Below, piece after piece: positions 46,072 to 54,940 of a DNA stretch of 64,000 bases. The first letter of the stretch is position 1, and the number at the start of each line of letters is the position of its first letter. A program made the position numbers and the translations under genes. The notes beneath the pieces are model-generated. The model did not search any database. It was not told where the DNA came from and worked only from the letters and a program-made list of their open reading frames with translations. The stretch is from Methylocystis echinoides (GTDB lineage: Bacteria > Pseudomonadota > Alphaproteobacteria > Rhizobiales > Beijerinckiaceae): positions 3,818,001-3,882,000 of the forward strand of contig NZ_BSEC01000001.1 in assembly GCF_027923385.1 (NCBI RefSeq), written 5' to 3'.

Positions 46072-46093
46072 GTGCAAGTCCTTTCCATCATGG

Positions 46094-46330
46094 TCACGCC
46101 GCCAGCCCGTCGGAACGGCAGCTGTCACATTCGCCTGTTCCGCCGCATTCGTCCAGTCTCGACGCCTGATGCTGATCGACGATGGCCACGATGCTGCGCA
46201 CGCAGCGGCCGCATTTCGCTTCGCAACCCATGTTGCGGAAGACGGAGGCGACCGAGGGGCGATCGGGCCGCGAGCCGAGCGTTTCACGCACATCGCGGTC
46301 GGAGAGGACGTTACACGAACAGACGATCAT
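46094..46330 (-). CDS. bfd: Bacterioferritin-associated ferredoxin
   Basis: 78 residues. The [2Fe-2S] cluster ligands are in MIVCSCN and MGCEAKCGRC (C4, C6, C36/C40 region) as in Bfd. It reduces the bacterioferritin core to release iron. The C-terminal ~30 residues carry extra Cys (LDECGGTGECDSC), which ordinary Bfd lacks. bfr follows 22 nt later. An imperfect dyad lies just upstream. Confidence 0.9.
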   Translation of the reverse strand: MIVCSCNVLSDRDVRETLGSRPDRPSVASVFRNMGCEAKCGRCVRSIVAIVDQHQASRLDECGGTGECDSCRSDGLAA

Positions 46331-46361
46331 TGCTTCGCCTAGTTTGGAAAGGTTGCAAACT

Positions 46362-46380
46362 ACCTTCTACATCAGTAGGT
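46362..46380. promoter_or_regulatory. Imperfect palindrome upstream of bfd, possible operator
   Basis: ACCTTCT-ACATC-AGTAGGT, arms matching at 6 of 7 positions, 32-50 nt before the bfd start. The position fits an iron-responsive operator but the sequence is not a textbook Fur, RirA or Irr box. Confidence 0.3.
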
Positions 46381-46517
46381 TACAAACTTCCCCAAGTTTT
46401 GCAACCCACCGATGTCGGTTTTCTGACATGGGCGCGGCTGTCCGTTAAGTCGACGCAAGCTACGTGCCGATGATTTGAATTTTGGAACTCTTCCACGCAG
46501 GACAATCGGTCCATCGC

Positions 46518-46549
46518 AAAAAAGCGCCGCGACGCCGGGGCGTCGCGGC
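46518..46549 (-). terminator. Rho-independent terminator of the Gly/Tyr-rich gene
   Basis: An 11-bp stem GCCGCGACGCC/GGCGTCGCGGC with a 2-nt loop, followed on the minus strand by GCTTTTTT, 12 nt after the stop at 46561. Confidence 0.85.
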
Positions 46550-46560
46550 CGAGGGTTGCG

Positions 46561-46869
46561 TCACCAGCCCGATCCCCAGCCGCCACCGCCCCAGTAATGC
46601 CGATGGTGACCCCAACCCCAGGGACGCGGGCGTCCATAGCCGTAGCCATAGCCGCCCCAGGGCCGCGCGTAAGGGCGGTAACCATAACCATAACCGCCGC
46701 CGCCCCACCCCGGCCCGCAGCCCCAGGGGCCGCAGCCGGTCTTTTCGATGGTCGGCGCCGGGCCGGCGGCGAGCGGCAGGCCGGGCAGCGCCTGCGCGGG
46801 CGCAAGCGCAAGATCAGCGCCGCCGGCGACGATCAACACGGCGAGCGTTTTGACGATTGACGAGTTCAT
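46561..46869 (-). CDS. Secreted Gly/Trp/Tyr-rich hypothetical protein
   Basis: 102 residues from the ATG at 46869 (GGGAGA upstream). Signal peptide SSIVKTLAVLIVAGGADLALA, then a short linker with TGCGPWGCGPG and a C-terminal half of GGYGYGYRPYARPWG-type repeats ending in WGHHRHYWGGGGWGSGW. His/Trp-rich endings of this kind occur in small envelope proteins of the order. Function unknown. Confidence 0.7.
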   Translation of the reverse strand: MNSSIVKTLAVLIVAGGADLALAPAQALPGLPLAAGPAPTIEKTGCGPWGCGPGWGGGGYGYGYRPYARPWGGYGYGYGRPRPWGWGHHRHYWGGGGWGSGW

Positions 46870-46984
46870 GACGCATTCTCCCATGTCGGAAGCTCTCCAC
46901 CTTTCCGACACCGAGGAAATTGCCGCAGCGCGTTTGAACAGACGCTGAAGCCGTCGTTCATCGCCCGTAAAGGAGAAGGCCGGC

Positions 46985-48469
46985 ATGGGTCGATTCATCG
47001 GGGCGATCGATCAGGGAACGACGAGCACGCGCTTCATCCTCGTCGACCGCGCAGGCGACATCCGCGCGGTCGCGCAGAAGGAACATGCACAGATCTGCCC
47101 GCGCCCCGGCTGGGTCGAACATGACGCCGCGGAGATCCTCGCAAATACGCGCGCCGTCATCGAAATGGCGCTGCACAAGGCCGGCCTCACCCCCGCCGAT
47201 CTCGCCGCCGTCGGCGTGACCAATCAGCGCGAAACCAGCCTGATCTGGGACCGCGCGACCGGCGCGCCGCTGCACAACGCCATAGTCTGGATGGACACGC
47301 GCACGCAAGCCGCCGCCGACCGTCTCGCGGCCGAGGGCCGCGGCGACATCCTGCGGGCGCGCACAGGTCTGCCGCCGGCCGCCTATTTCTCGGCGCTGAA
47401 GATCGCCTGGCTCCTCGACGCCATCCCCGGCGCGCGCGCGAAGGCGGAACGCGGCGACGCGCTCGCCGGCACGATCGACAGCTGGCTGATCTGGAACCTT
47501 GCCGGCCGACGTCATGTCACCGATGCGACAAACGCCTCGCGCACCCAATTGATGAATCTCGCCACGCTCGACTGGGACGCGGAGCTTCTGGCGCTCTTCG
47601 GCATACCGCACGCCTGCCTGCCGCAAATCGTCTCGTCGAGCGAGGTCTACGGGCATTGCGGCGCGCCGCTCGACGGCGTTCCCCTCGCCGGCGCGCTCGG
47701 CGATCAGCACGCCGCCCTGCTCGGACAGGCCTGTCTTGCGCCGGGCGATGTAAAGAACACCTATGGCACCGGCTGCTTCCTGCTGATGAACACCGGCGCG
47801 ACCCCGCATTTCTCGCGCGCCGGTCTCCTGACCACGCTTGGCTACAAGCTCGGCGCGGCGAAGCCGGTCTATGCGCTCGAAGGCTCCATCGCCATCGCCG
47901 GCGCGCTGGTGCAATGGCTGCGCGACAATCTCGGGATCATTGAGAGCAGCCATGAGATCGAGGCGCTGGCGGCTTCCGTGCCCGACAATGGCGACGTCTA
48001 TTTCGTGCCGGCCTTTTCGGGTCTCTATGCGCCGCGCTGGCGGGGGGACGCGCGCGGGATCATCGCCGGGCTGACGCGCTTCGCCAACAAGGGCCATATC
48101 GCCCGCGCCGCGCTGGAGGCGGCCGCCTATCAGACCCGGGAAGTCGTCGCGGCCATGGTCGCTGACTCTGGCGTTCCCGTGGCCGAGCTGAAAGTCGACG
48201 GCGGCATGGCGGCGAATGATCTGCTGATGCAGTTTCAGGCCGATCTTCTCGACGCGCCGGTCGTGCGCCCGCGCCATCTGGAGACAACCGCCCTCGGCGC
48301 CGCCTTCGCGGCGGGGCTCGGCGTCGGCTATTTCAGAAGCGCGGAGGAAATCGCGGCCCATTGGCGCGAGTCCCGCCGCTTCGAGCCGGCGATGGCGGCA
48401 GAGGATCGCACGCGGTTTATCGCCGGATGGGAGAAGGCGGTGGAGAAATCGCTCGGCTGGGCGGTGTGA
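46985..48469 (+). CDS. glpK: Glycerol kinase
   Basis: 494 residues, the family's usual length. FGGY-kinase landmarks: [11 protein letters not shown] (phosphate loop), [24 protein letters not shown], the nucleotide site [12 protein letters not shown] and [19 protein letters not shown]. It phosphorylates glycerol to sn-glycerol-3-phosphate. No glpF or glpD is adjacent. Confidence 0.94.
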   Translation: MGRFIGAIDQGTTSTRFILVDRAGDIRAVAQKEHAQICPRPGWVEHDAAEILANTRAVIEMALHKAGLTPADLAAVGVTNQRETSLIWDRATGAPLHNAIVWMDTRTQAAADRLAAEGRGDILRARTGLPPAAYFSALKIAWLLDAIPGARAKAERGDALAGTIDSWLIWNLAGRRHVTDATNASRTQLMNLATLDWDAELLALFGIPHACLPQIVSSSEVYGHCGAPLDGVPLAGALGDQHAALLGQACLAPGDVKNTYGTGCFLLMNTGATPHFSRAGLLTTLGYKLGAAKPVYALEGSIAIAGALVQWLRDNLGIIESSHEIEALAASVPDNGDVYFVPAFSGLYAPRWRGDARGIIAGLTRFANKGHIARAALEAAAYQTREVVAAMVADSGVPVAELKVDGGMAANDLLMQFQADLLDAPVVRPRHLETTALGAAFAAGLGVGYFRSAEEIAAHWRESRRFEPAMAAEDRTRFIAGWEKAVEKSLGWAV

Positions 48470-48478
48470 TCGCCGCAC

Positions 48479-48739
48479 TCAGTCGAAATCGACCGAAAGC
48501 CCATGCTTCTCCATCTCCTTCTCGACCGCGTCGAGAATGCCCTGCAATTCCTCTATGCCGATCTCCCTGTCCTGATCGGGCTCGTCCCAGTGATCGATCT
48601 CGTCCAGCCGCACGACGAAATCCGTGTCCTCGGCCGACTCGGCGTCGGGCGCCTCGGCGTGGATGGTCAGCATCCGGCCATCATGGCGCACGCGGATCGC
48701 GCCTTCCGTCATCTCGACCTTGAACTTCAGTCGGGCCAT
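48479..48739 (-). CDS. Imm74-like immunity-type protein
   Basis: 86 residues from the ATG at 48739, directly after GGGAGGGGGGA. Pattern FKVEMTEGAIRVRHDGRMLTI ... FVVRLDEIDHWDEP ... IGIEELQGILDAVEKEM (quoted in parts) resembles the Imm74 family of predicted immunity proteins for polymorphic toxins ('F-V-I-Y...I-x-x-W-x-x-P...E-x-x-x-IL'). No toxin gene is adjacent. It precedes mutY on the same strand by overlap-free close spacing on the 3' side of mutY (mutY starts far upstream), so they may be cotranscribed. Confidence 0.5.
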   Translation of the reverse strand: MARLKFKVEMTEGAIRVRHDGRMLTIHAEAPDAESAEDTDFVVRLDEIDHWDEPDQDREIGIEELQGILDAVEKEMEKHGLSVDFD

Positions 48740-48753
48740 TCCCCCCTCCCCGG

Positions 48754-49827
48754 TCAAAGCAGCCCCGCCCGCGCCGCCGCCTTGCGCATCAACGTGGGCA
48801 GGCCTTCCTTATCCAGATCGCCCGCCGCCGCCCAGCGGCAATCGACGCCAGGCGGGGAGACCTTGCGCGTCTTAGCGACGAAGACAGTCGCCTGAAGCGC
48901 GAAATGCGTAAAGACATGCGCGACCGGCTCAGGCAGGGTGCGCCAATCGGCCGCGCAGGGCGCGAAATCGAGCCAGTCCCCGGGCGCCACGTCCCGGGTG
49001 AAGGGGGTGGCGGGAAAGGCGGTCATGCCGCCGAAGAGCCCCTTTGGCGGACGGCGCGTCACCATGGCCGCGTCGCCGCGCCGGAGAATGAAAATGGCGC
49101 CGCGCCGCTTCGGTTTTTCGGCCTTCTTCGCCTTGACCGGATAGGCCTCGGCCGCGCCGGCGGCGAAAGCGGCGCAATCGGGCGCGAGCGGACAGGCGCC
49201 GCAGGCCGGCGCGCGCGGCGTGCAGATCGTGGCGCCGAGATCCATCAACGCCTGCGCATAATCCCCCGCCCGCGCCGGCGGCAGCATCTCCTCCGTCCTG
49301 GCGCGAATCAGCGGCTTGGCCGCGCGCAGGGGCGCGGCGATGGCGTGGAGGCGCGTCATCACCCGCTCGACATTGCCGTCGACAGCGGCGCAGGGCGCAT
49401 CAAAGGCGATGGCCGCCACCGCCGCAGCCGTATAGGGGCCGAGCCCCGGCAAGGCGCGAAGTTCTTCCTCGCTTTGGGGAAACCGGCCCCCGTGCGCCTG
49501 CGCCACGCGGACCGCGCAGGCGTGCAGATTCCGGGCGCGGGCGTAATAGCCAAGTCCCGCCCAGGCGGCGAGAATCTCGTCTGGCGGCGCCGCCGCCAGC
49601 GCCTCGACCGTGGGCCAGCGCGCAAGAAAGCGCGCGAAATAGCCCTTCACCGTGGCGACGGTGGTTTGCTGCAGCATGATCTCGGAAAGCCAGACCGCGT
49701 AAGGGTCCGGAGCCTCCCCCGGCCGCGCCCGCCATGGCAGGTCGCGCCGGTTGGCGTCGTACCAGGCGAGCAGCGCGGCGGCGCGCTTTCGCGGCGGGCG
49801 GACAGGCTTTATCATGGCGCCCAGCAT
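48754..49827 (-). CDS. mutY: A/G-specific adenine glycosylase
   Basis: 357 residues. HhH-GPD glycosylase with the catalytic Glu in LSEIMLQQT, HhH loop LPGLGPYTAAAV and catalytic Asp in AVDGNVERV. A [4Fe-4S] cluster is held by C-x6-C-x2-C-x5-C (CTPRAPACGACPLAPDC). A C-terminal NUDIX-like domain recognises 8-oxoguanine. It removes A mispaired with 8-oxoG. Divergent from the DUF721 gene, 74 nt apart. Confidence 0.93.
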   Translation of the reverse strand: MLGAMIKPVRPPRKRAAALLAWYDANRRDLPWRARPGEAPDPYAVWLSEIMLQQTTVATVKGYFARFLARWPTVEALAAAPPDEILAAWAGLGYYARARNLHACAVRVAQAHGGRFPQSEEELRALPGLGPYTAAAVAAIAFDAPCAAVDGNVERVMTRLHAIAAPLRAAKPLIRARTEEMLPPARAGDYAQALMDLGATICTPRAPACGACPLAPDCAAFAAGAAEAYPVKAKKAEKPKRRGAIFILRRGDAAMVTRRPPKGLFGGMTAFPATPFTRDVAPGDWLDFAPCAADWRTLPEPVAHVFTHFALQATVFVAKTRKVSPPGVDCRWAAAGDLDKEGLPTLMRKAAARAGLL

Positions 49828-49901
49828 TAAGACGCTTTCCGCCGAAGTGGAAACTGGTTCGTGACGGCGCGCGCGGACGCCCGCGCAAGGGAGAAGGCCG
49901 C

Positions 49902-50414
49902 ATGAGCGCCCCGCCGCGCAGAAAAGGACGCATTGGCCGCCCGCTTGCCGAGATCGTGTTGCGGCAGCTCGATCCGCTTGTGGCCCGGCAGGGCTTTGGC
50001 GAGGCGTCGCTCATCATGCAATGGGGCGACATCGTCGGGGCGCGCGTCGCCGGACTCTGCGCCCCGGAACGGCTGCAATGGCCCGCCCGCGCAAGAAAAC
50101 CCGCGCCCGACCGGCCCCAGGAGCCGGCGACCCTGATTCTGCGGGTGGAGCCGGGCTTTGGCCTCGAGGTGCAGCACATGGCGCCGGCGATCGTCGAGCG
50201 GGTGAACGCGCATCTGGGCTGGCGCTGCGTGGCCCGTGTGACCCTGCGACAGCAGCCCTTGACGGCGCGCCCGGCGCGACGGCCGCCACGCCGGCCCCCG
50301 CCCGATCCGGCGGCGCGCGCGCAGGCGCAATCGGCGACCGACGGGATCGAGGACGCAGGCCTGCGGGCGGCGCTGGTGCGTCTCGGCGAGCAAGCCTTGA
50401 CGCCGCGTCGGTAA
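49902..50414 (+). CDS. DUF721/DciA-like protein
   Basis: 170 residues from the ATG at 49902 (GGGAGAA upstream). N-terminal DUF721 domain (IGRPLAEIVLRQLDPLVARQ ... IMQWGDIVGARVA) then a beta-rich KH-like part (ATLILRVEPGFGLEVQHMAPAI, in part) and a Pro/Arg-rich tail. DciA proteins load the replicative helicase in bacteria without DnaC; the alphaproteobacterial DUF721 proteins beside mutY/dsbA are homologues whose role is less well tested. Confidence 0.8.
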   Translation: MSAPPRRKGRIGRPLAEIVLRQLDPLVARQGFGEASLIMQWGDIVGARVAGLCAPERLQWPARARKPAPDRPQEPATLILRVEPGFGLEVQHMAPAIVERVNAHLGWRCVARVTLRQQPLTARPARRPPRRPPPDPAARAQAQSATDGIEDAGLRAALVRLGEQALTPRR

Positions 50415-50482
50415 GGGCGCCGAAGCGGTCATCAGGACGCTTGCATTCCGGAGCGCCAGCGAATAGTTTCGCGCCGCATCAG

Positions 50483-50559
50483 GCCGCCATAGCTCAGTTG
50501 GTTAGAGCACCAGATTGTGGATCTGGGGGTCCCCCGTTCGAGCCGGGGTGGCGGTACCA
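50483..50559 (+). tRNA. tRNA-His (anticodon GTG)
   Basis: 77 nt with encoded CCA. Acceptor GCCGCCA/TGGCGGT, D arm AGCTCAGTTGGTTAGAGC, anticodon stem CCAGA-TTGTGGA-TCTGG, T arm CGTTCGAG. Discriminator base 73 is A, not the C that normally pairs with G-1; this is the form typical of the main alphaproteobacterial clade. Confidence 0.95.
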
Positions 50560-51426
50560 TTTTCTCCCATGCACAGACATCAGGCTACGCGGGCAGTCGT
50601 GGACGGACACGACAGCTTCGGAGACGCTCGAAAGCGGGAGCGAGGCCGGGCGGCGACCTCGTGGTTACAAGTCGCTCGATCGCCGGCGATGTGTCCTCCG
50701 GCTCTCAGAACGCTCCTACCCGAATTTTCGGTATTTTTCGCCAAGCCTCTGGTTGCGTGGCGCGAACAATCAGCGACGGATGCGCCGAAGCAAGAAGACG
50801 AAAACTAAGCGGCCCCAGATATGGTCAAGCTCGCTCGACCCCGAGTTCGCGAGCCATCTCAAAGTATTCAGCAACGTCGAGCCACCGCTCCCGCCCCTCG
50901 CATTTAACGACGAATGACTGCGGCCAGCCCCCTCTGCAAGCTGCGCCTGCGTGAACTTGGACTTCTTGCGCGCGGGCAACCGTGGCTACCCTGATGCGCC
51001 TGAAGCATGGCGTCTCGCAGTGACAGCAGGGTGGACGTCGAGATTATCTAATAAGATCCATTAGCCGCAATCCTATGACCGACGCATTTCGCCAAGGACA
51101 CAGGGACACGCCCTCAATCGCGCCCCCGTGAGCCTTATCCAGCGCCTGCGCGGCCGCGTGGCTCCCTCGTATCGCCTGGCTGTAATGCAGGAGAGGCGTC
51201 ACTGGGCGTCAATAACAACAGAACATTGCGTCGTGCAGCCATTTCCCACTAGCAGCATTGGAAAGGCAGGAGCGCGCAGCCGCAATCCTGCAAAGACCAG
51301 CTGATCGCGCTCGAATTGCGCGTCCAAGTCCCGCGGCAGCCGATTGAACTTGCGCGCGGATCAGCTTGGGCTAAAGTCGCTCACTCAAGCTTGGTTTTCT
51401 TTCTTGTTTGTTGTCGTGCAGGCTAC
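50560..51426. other. Gene-free stretch behind tRNA-His
   Basis: About 870 nt without a recognisable gene. Several overlapping open frames exist (for example minus 50770-50979) but none shows a domain. The base composition is slightly lower in GC than the flanks. No repeat of the tRNA-His 3' end was found, so an attachment site is not shown. Confidence 0.45.
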
Positions 51427-53052
51427 ATGCGCCAAGCCTTTATTGCCCAACCATCTCCAGCGCGAGCTTTGGCGTTAGCGTCGTGCGCATGTGTGATTAG
51501 CACCGATGTGACTGCTCAGATAGCGTTTGACGCAACCATCCCCTGGTCTGGCCTTTACATCGGCCTCAACATAGGCGGCGCGTTCGTTCCTCCGGGCATA
51601 ACCCGCTTTGCCGCTCTCCCCATTTTTGCTGCGGCAAATTCCCCGATCACTTCGAACGCGGCCGCTCTTTCGGGAGCGATCGCCATGCGCGACGGCAATG
51701 GCGCCGGCCTCGTCGGAGGCGGCCAGATTGGATACAATTTTCGTTTGTCGAGCAATCTGGTTGCAGGCGTCGAAGCTGATCTGCAGGCTTTCACTACCGA
51801 CTCCCGCCGCCTGTTTTCGAGCAGCGCCAGCATCGATGCGCTTTCGAACGCCCAGGCCATCACCACGGTCGGACTCGAGAAGATAACGGATTACTTCGGC
51901 ACGGTGAGAGGGCGTCTGGGCTATCTCCTCACTCCGAGGCTCCTGGCTTATGGAACCGGCGGATTTGGCTTCGCCGGGCTCGGCGGGAGCGCGGAACTGC
52001 TGCAGACAGTCCGACAATGCGCCGACCAGACCTGCCAACTGCTGTCTGGCTCAATTGACCCCGCGACGCCGGCGCTCAATTACGAGGCGCCTTTTTCGGC
52101 GCCCAGGACGCCGCATCCGGGATGGACGCTCGGCGGTGGGATCGAGTGGTTGCTTTACGACGCCTGGAGCCTCCGTGCGGAGTTCCTGCATTATGATTTC
52201 GGTCGGACCTACCACAACCTCGGAAGCCTGACGGTAAGCGACGACGAAGAAAACCCGGTGCTCGTCAGCAATCCTCACGCGGAGACCAGATTCAACGGAA
52301 ACACTTTTCGATTGGGCGTCAATTATCAATTGGGAGAGCCATCTCTCGTCGCGCCAGCAACCGCCGACCCGCATGCAGGGGATGGACAAAAGGCTCAGGA
52401 AAAGCCTCGACCCGAAATTATCAGTCTGAGCACGGGAATGTTTTTCGATACGCGAAAGACAATCGAGGAGGATGTCGGCCTCACCATCGCGCCGTTGGGC
52501 CTCAACGCATCCGGACCCAAGGTCTACATCGCCGGAACGAACTACGGATATTACTACGACGAGCAGACGGACGAAAATTTGCGTCGTCTCATCCATGGTC
52601 ATGGTGTTGGCGCCATCGGCATGGTCGGCTATCAGATCGCCAACGCGACCTCGTCGGCGGAATTTTACGTGGGGCTTGACTACGGTCACGGCACTACATA
52701 CCCGGACGATCCGGAGAACCACGCGACCGGAACCGGTTGGGGAACGGCATTTTCCCTGACGGGAAGCCATCAGTTCAATGATGTTTTCTCACTGAGCGCA
52801 GAAGGAGATTACTCGACCAAGTGGCGAAGCTACTCCGTCAGTTTGACGCCAGGAGTCACGATCGGGAATCTGACTTTCGGACCCGAGGCCACCTATTACG
52901 GGAACAACTCGTACCGGGGGATCATGGCCGGTGGTTACCTTGACGGGATCCCGATCGGCCCATTCTCCCTGAACTTTCATACGGGCTACTTCTACGACAC
53001 CTATATCAAGAAGGGAGCCTATTTTTCACTCGGAAACACCTACAAGTTCTAG
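51427..53052 (+). CDS. Double outer-membrane barrel: Omp25-like plus BcsS-like domain
   Basis: 541 residues from the ATG at 51427. Signal-like N-terminus (ALALASCACVISTDVTAQ), then an Omp25-type barrel from IPWSGLYIGLNIGGAFV to about 310 (FNGNTFRLGVNYQLG). A charged linker with DGQKAQEKPRPE follows, then a second domain (about 345-541): ISLSTGMFFDTRK, KVYIAGTNYGYYYDEQ, AEFYVGLDYGHGT, ending FSLGNTYKF with a C-terminal Phe. The second half resembles BcsS proteins linked to cellulose synthesis. Two barrels in one chain are unusual; no bcs genes lie nearby. Confidence 0.72.
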   Translation: MRQAFIAQPSPARALALASCACVISTDVTAQIAFDATIPWSGLYIGLNIGGAFVPPGITRFAALPIFAAANSPITSNAAALSGAIAMRDGNGAGLVGGGQIGYNFRLSSNLVAGVEADLQAFTTDSRRLFSSSASIDALSNAQAITTVGLEKITDYFGTVRGRLGYLLTPRLLAYGTGGFGFAGLGGSAELLQTVRQCADQTCQLLSGSIDPATPALNYEAPFSAPRTPHPGWTLGGGIEWLLYDAWSLRAEFLHYDFGRTYHNLGSLTVSDDEENPVLVSNPHAETRFNGNTFRLGVNYQLGEPSLVAPATADPHAGDGQKAQEKPRPEIISLSTGMFFDTRKTIEEDVGLTIAPLGLNASGPKVYIAGTNYGYYYDEQTDENLRRLIHGHGVGAIGMVGYQIANATSSAEFYVGLDYGHGTTYPDDPENHATGTGWGTAFSLTGSHQFNDVFSLSAEGDYSTKWRSYSVSLTPGVTIGNLTFGPEATYYGNNSYRGIMAGGYLDGIPIGPFSLNFHTGYFYDTYIKKGAYFSLGNTYKF

Positions 53053-53242
53053 GGTCCAGACCCATGAGGCGCCAATGATTCCTGACCGTTTCTCTCGGGC
53101 CGACACCCAGTTTGCGAAGATGGCGCCGCGTCTGTCCTGACGGGAAGGTCCGCCGTCATTTCGACGGTGTTCGAAGGAGTTAACTAGGTCTCTTGGTCTC
53201 GGCTAGAGAGACTCGAGTGCGCTCAAGGGAGAAAGTTGTTCC

Positions 53243-53614
53243 ATGAAACTGACAATGCACACGGCCGCAGCCTTCTTGATCTTCGCGGTTTCAATATCTG
53301 CAAGTGCGGCTCCCAAACAGATGGATATCGGAAAAGTCGGCCCCTTTACGAAGCGGATAATCGGCACAGTCAAATCCATTACCGACGGAGACGCCGGGTG
53401 CTATTACGAGCTTAAGAGTACGAAAGGTGAGGTTTTTACCGAAATAGCTGATTTCGCGCTTTGCGACCCGAAAATGAAGAAGCGCTATAAGGGCAGGAAG
53501 GTAAAGTTGACCTACAAGGTTGAGAAAGTCATGGCCGACGACTGCGAGGGAAACCCTGAGTGTACCCGGCATAAAAGTGAAGCCGTCGTCAAGAAAGTCA
53601 CCATCATCAAATAA
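53243..53614 (+). CDS. Secreted hypothetical protein
   Basis: 123 residues, AAGGGAGAA upstream of the ATG. Signal peptide MHTAAAFLIFAVSISASA. The mature ~100 residues are Lys-rich and beta-type: VKSITDGDAGCYYELKSTKG ... KGRKVKLTYKVEKV, with four Cys (GCYY, ALCD, DDCEGNPEC). The fold looks OB-like; no family assigned. Confidence 0.6.
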   Translation: MKLTMHTAAAFLIFAVSISASAAPKQMDIGKVGPFTKRIIGTVKSITDGDAGCYYELKSTKGEVFTEIADFALCDPKMKKRYKGRKVKLTYKVEKVMADDCEGNPECTRHKSEAVVKKVTIIK

Positions 53615-53682
53615 GGCTGGGACGCTTTCCGGGGAGACGAAAGGAGCTCCTTTTGATGACCTCGAATGACGCGCGGCCCTTG

Positions 53683-54009
53683 TCAGATTTCATGGTGATT
53701 CTCTGAGCGCCCAGTCTCATCTTCGCCCCGCTTGTTTTTCGCAAGCGGCACTACTCTATCTAAAGCGGTGATCGACAGAAAGCCGCCAATCCAGGCGCCA
53801 AGAGCTGCAAAAATAACATAAATCCAGTTTGATGTGTAACTAATGACGGCGAATGCCGAGAGAAGGTACCAAATGCTGCTCCATGTCGCAGCCGCATACC
53901 TTCGTCGCATAGAAACGGACGCATTGAAGAAAACGTAAACAGCATCCGTGACAGCCGTGGATAAAACGACGCCAAGTGCAACCAATGGGTCAATTGGAGG
54001 AAGCGCCAT
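53683..54009 (-). CDS. Small membrane protein, hypothetical
   Basis: 108 residues from the ATG at 54009 (the frame is open further up inside the lactamase-like gene but without character). Three hydrophobic segments (VALGVVLSTAVTDAVYVFFN, IWYLLSAFAVISYTS, WIYVIFAALGAWIGGFLSI) and a charged tail. Likely inner membrane. Function unknown; downstream of the metallo-beta-lactamase gene on the same strand, 88 nt away. Confidence 0.6.
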   Translation of the reverse strand: MALPPIDPLVALGVVLSTAVTDAVYVFFNASVSMRRRYAAATWSSIWYLLSAFAVISYTSNWIYVIFAALGAWIGGFLSITALDRVVPLAKNKRGEDETGRSENHHEI

Positions 54010-54097
54010 CAATCCTGCTCCAGTCTTACAACCATTGTTCCAGGCGAAGGGCCCGGTCTTGCCAGAAGGAAACGCTGTGGTGACCGCGCAGGAGAGC

Positions 54098-54940
54098 CTA
54101 GCGTTGTGAGCTCGCAGCGGGAGGGGCTTTCCCTTTCGCAAGCAGGGCGAGCGTGCGCGCGATCGAATCGCCGGCGAGGGCGCCATGCCCAGGCGCGACA
54201 ATCTTCGGCGTCGGATAGCGCGTCCTCATCGTCTCCACGCTCGCCGCCCAGTCGCCCATGACGGCGTCCGCGACATTGCCGAGGTCGGCGCTCGTGGCGG
54301 ATTTGAGGAAACAACCGCCATAAAGGATCTGCGCATCGGGAACGAAGACGACGATATTGTCTCGCGTATGTCCGGCGCCACCGTAGAACAATTCGCAATT
54401 CTCGGCGAGCGGAAAGGCCCCCTCCACAAATCCGATCAGCGGTTCTGGCGTCGGAAGACCGTGCTCCCTGGCCAGACGGCAGGTCAGCGGATGCGCGACG
54501 CTGCGCACTCCCAGCGCCTTCAACGCATCGACTCCGCCGGTGCGGTCGCTGTGGTAATGCGTCGCCACGGCGAGGCTGATCCGGGCCTTGAGGTCGCTGG
54601 CGATCCAGCCTGCAAGGACCCGCGCCTGTTCAGGCGTCCAGCCAGTGTCGATCAGCAACGCATCGCCTTCCCGCGTCAGGATCAGCCCGTTCGCCGGATA
54701 GACGAAGCCGCCGATCGGATGCGTCGTCGTGTGCAGCCAGACATGGGGCGCGATCTGCGCCACCCAGACCGTCGGCGCGATCCGCGTCATGGGATTGAGG
54801 CCGAGTTCGAGGATGGTGGGGACGCCCGGATCGGCGCCCGCCGCAACCGCCGACGCCACAAAACGCGCAGCGACCGGCGCGACGCAGCAGGCGCAGGACA
54901 TGGTCAGGAGAGAACGCCGGGTCGGGGAGGTGAACGCCAT
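54098..54940 (-). CDS. Subclass-B1-type metallo-beta-lactamase, Tat-exported
   Basis: 280 residues. A twin-arginine signal (PTRRSLLTM then an Ala-rich core) leads it to the periplasm. All six B1 zinc ligands are seen: H128, H130 and D132 in THYHSDRTGG, H191 in GGAGHTRDN, C210 in LYGGCFLKS and H252 in APGHG. The stretch from GHTRDNIVVFVPDAQ through CFLKSATSADLGNVADA aligns easily with Bacillus cereus BcII, including the substrate-binding Lys (K213) after the Cys ligand. Hydrolysis of beta-lactams is therefore likely but untested. No mobile element adjoins it, so it seems chromosomal. Confidence 0.82.
   Translation of the reverse strand: MAFTSPTRRSLLTMSCACCVAPVAARFVASAVAAGADPGVPTILELGLNPMTRIAPTVWVAQIAPHVWLHTTTHPIGGFVYPANGLILTREGDALLIDTGWTPEQARVLAGWIASDLKARISLAVATHYHSDRTGGVDALKALGVRSVAHPLTCRLAREHGLPTPEPLIGFVEGAFPLAENCELFYGGAGHTRDNIVVFVPDAQILYGGCFLKSATSADLGNVADAVMGDWAASVETMRTRYPTPKIVAPGHGALAGDSIARTLALLAKGKAPPAASSQR

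Noticed and set aside
45589..46293. Longer bacterioferritin reading back to 46293
   Set aside because: It would run through bfd in another frame; the ATG at 46071 has a good ribosome-binding site and gives the standard 160-residue protein.
46958..48478. 506-codon minus-strand frame opposite glpK
   Set aside because: Exact antisense of glycerol kinase, which has all its motifs; no family likeness of the minus frame.
54098..54940. Alternative call as a generic MBL-fold or PQQ-linked metallohydrolase
   Set aside because: The Cys zinc ligand in GGCFLKS and the HxHxDRTGG spacing are B1 beta-lactamase features that these groups lack.
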